A stretch of DNA of 64,000 nucleotides from the NCBI GenBank assembly GCA_946902875.1, contig OX336355.1, forward strand, positions 12,247,347 through 12,311,346. Direction: 5' to 3'. The notes beneath the pieces were generated by a model that did not search any database, was not told the DNA's origin, and was given only the letters and a program-made list of their open reading frames with translations. Positions 62,704-64,000 of the stretch are shown in pieces. Position numbers and translations under genes: made by a program. The stretch is from Nematopogon swammerdamellus (Eukaryota > Arthropoda > Insecta > Lepidoptera > Adelidae). The stretch's first letter is position 1. Each line of letters opens with the position of its first letter.

Positions 62704-62909
62704 AAATTAAATTTTATTTTTATTTTGTAAATTATTATTTTTATGTTAAATTAATATATTGTCTAACTTTTTTATACCTTCATGAGAATCGCCACGGGAA
62801 AACCTGAACACCGCTAATGCGAATGCGTCAAGTGAGATATTTCGAATGTATCGGTCACGAGAGAATTTGTTTTTAAATCGAATGCGTCAGTTGGCCGGAC
62901 AGGGTCCAG

Positions 62910-63048
62910 TGGCCGTATTCTCTAATTTCCTACCGTCAACGTCGGTGACGCTGACTAGTTATGTCTCTTTCTAGTTCATATAATTAGACAGAGACATAAC
63001 TAGTCAGCGTCACCGACGTTGACGGTAGGACGTTAGAGAATACGGCCA
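62910..63048. mobile_element. Foldback MITE, ~59-bp nearly perfect arms
   Basis: TGGCCGTATTCTCTAA, CCTACCGTCAACGTCGGTGA and CGCTGACTAGTTATGTCTCT at left return inverted at right with about three mismatches. The loop is about 20 bases (TTCTAGTTCATATAATTAGA). Confidence 0.8.
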
Positions 63049-63164
63049 CAGTTTATGAAATTACGAGTAGATACTGCAATAAGTTCGCCTTCTTCACAGT
63101 AGAAATATATAATAATTTACAACGACTAAACGACGACCACTAATTGTCATGCACTAACGATTGT

Positions 63165-63860
63165 TGTTGGCCGCCGGCGGCGGCGGCGGCGGTGTGGAGG
63201 CGACGACGGCGGGGGGCGGAGTCGCGCGCGACACGAAAGAACTATCTATGTACACTCAAGAGAATAGAGAAAGAACGGACCGTAAATAAGCGGTATGGCG
63301 TTCTTTTGACTGAATTGATGAACGTCTTACGCTTCGTAACAATTCCCCCTTCCTGAAAGCCCTCGCCCTCCCTGCCCCCCGCCTTCCTTGGCGACATAAA
63401 GTATGTACCTACTTTCAACGGCTTCGTGCTGCCGATCTATACGACCTACAAACGTGAACGCTCATCGCGCCTTAAAAACCCATCCGGAGACTAACCGTGC
63501 ACTCGAAGTCCCCCTCACCACCGATGACGTCACCGCCATCTCCCCAAGTGTGCTCTCGCGCTCAGTACAACTTGCGATAGTGTCAAAAGTAGTCGTCCGA
63601 TTTTGACGAGCTGTGACGCTCTCTGTAACGATAAAAGAAGTCCAACCTAGTTCGGTGAGCTCACGGATGTGTCGCTTCTGCACCTTCCGTTCTCTCTGAC
63701 GGACGGTCAGCGGACTGGACGATCACTTTCTCTCATGACCGCTACCTTCGAAACATTTAGGTCATTACCATCTTACTTGCCCGCCAGTGTAACCGTCACA
63801 ACACCACTCGTGTGGGCTAGGTGGCGGACTTTCCGGTTCCATCAGAAATACATCAGCGAT
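63165..63860. promoter_or_regulatory. GC-rich region, possible promoter or 5' exon
   Basis: A (GGC)n run at 63174-63191 and a CRE-like TGACGTCA at 63526-63533 stand in DNA much richer in GC than the rest of the window. Several overlapping short ORFs occur on both strands, but none has recognisable content. A gene start near the window edge is possible but not shown. Confidence 0.25.
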
Positions 63861-64000
63861 CAGGGTCGCGAATCTATTGGCGTGTATGTATAACGACGTG
63901 GGTATATGTGGGTTGGCAGATTTGTTTGAAAATTTTAGAGCAACTGGTTTCAGGGTTCCGTAGAAAAAAAAACACTGCATTATATTTATCTATTATAAAA

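Noticed and set aside
1..64000. CRISPR array, operon or other prokaryotic system
   Set aside because: Introns, SINEs and insect gene families show a eukaryotic nuclear sequence; no regularly spaced direct repeats were seen.

Overview
The window looks like nuclear DNA of a moth or butterfly (Lepidoptera). It is AT-rich, its genes are spliced with GT..AG introns, and it is packed with short interspersed repeats. One repeat ends in the motif AAACCGGCCAAGTGCGAGT, which is common in lepidopteran genomes. Everything here was read by eye, with no alignment or database search.

Layout. (1) 690-7273, plus strand: three exons of a DUF745-type secreted Ala/Gln-rich protein. The first exon, with the signal-peptide start, lies outside the window or was not found. 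(2) 7.3-10.5 kb: intergenic DNA holding two full tRNA-headed SINEs and other repeats. (3) 10.55-13.35 kb: a nearly intact pogo/Tigger-like DNA transposon on the minus strand. Its DD35D transposase is followed, after one in-frame TGA, by a PHD-type zinc finger, and eleven copies of a 14-bp motif flank the gene. (4) 13.35-18.4 kb: repeats and unassigned sequence. (5) 18.43-27.48 kb, minus strand: a complete nine-exon taxilin gene (752 residues when joined) with a 9-residue repeat in its last exon and a tandem array of duplicated exon-intron junctions. (6) 27.5-35.4 kb: repeats, a hAT-like element with an 8-bp target duplication, a mariner relic and two candidate promoters. (7) 35.46 kb onward: the start of a plus-strand gene with a signal peptide, either a tiny two-exon gene or the first exon of a larger one. 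(8) 36-64 kb: mostly repeats, with no other gene that I can support.

Repeats. I labelled the families by what they show. SINE-1 has a tRNA-like head (TGGCCGAGTGG and GGTTCGAATCC). SINE-2 has a tRNA A-box-like head joined to a 5S rRNA segment. SINE-1 and SINE-2 share their bodies. Family C has a hairpin built from CGGTGTTGTGCTG. Family D has AGGGTTCCGTA ends and a CTGT-rich stretch. Helitron-like pieces end in a GC hairpin plus CTAGT. There are also LINE tails (RTE-like and an unclassified type) and several foldback or terminal-inverted-repeat MITEs. The two well-supported cellular genes have no evident functional link: one is predicted to be secreted and the other is a cytoplasmic coiled-coil trafficking protein.
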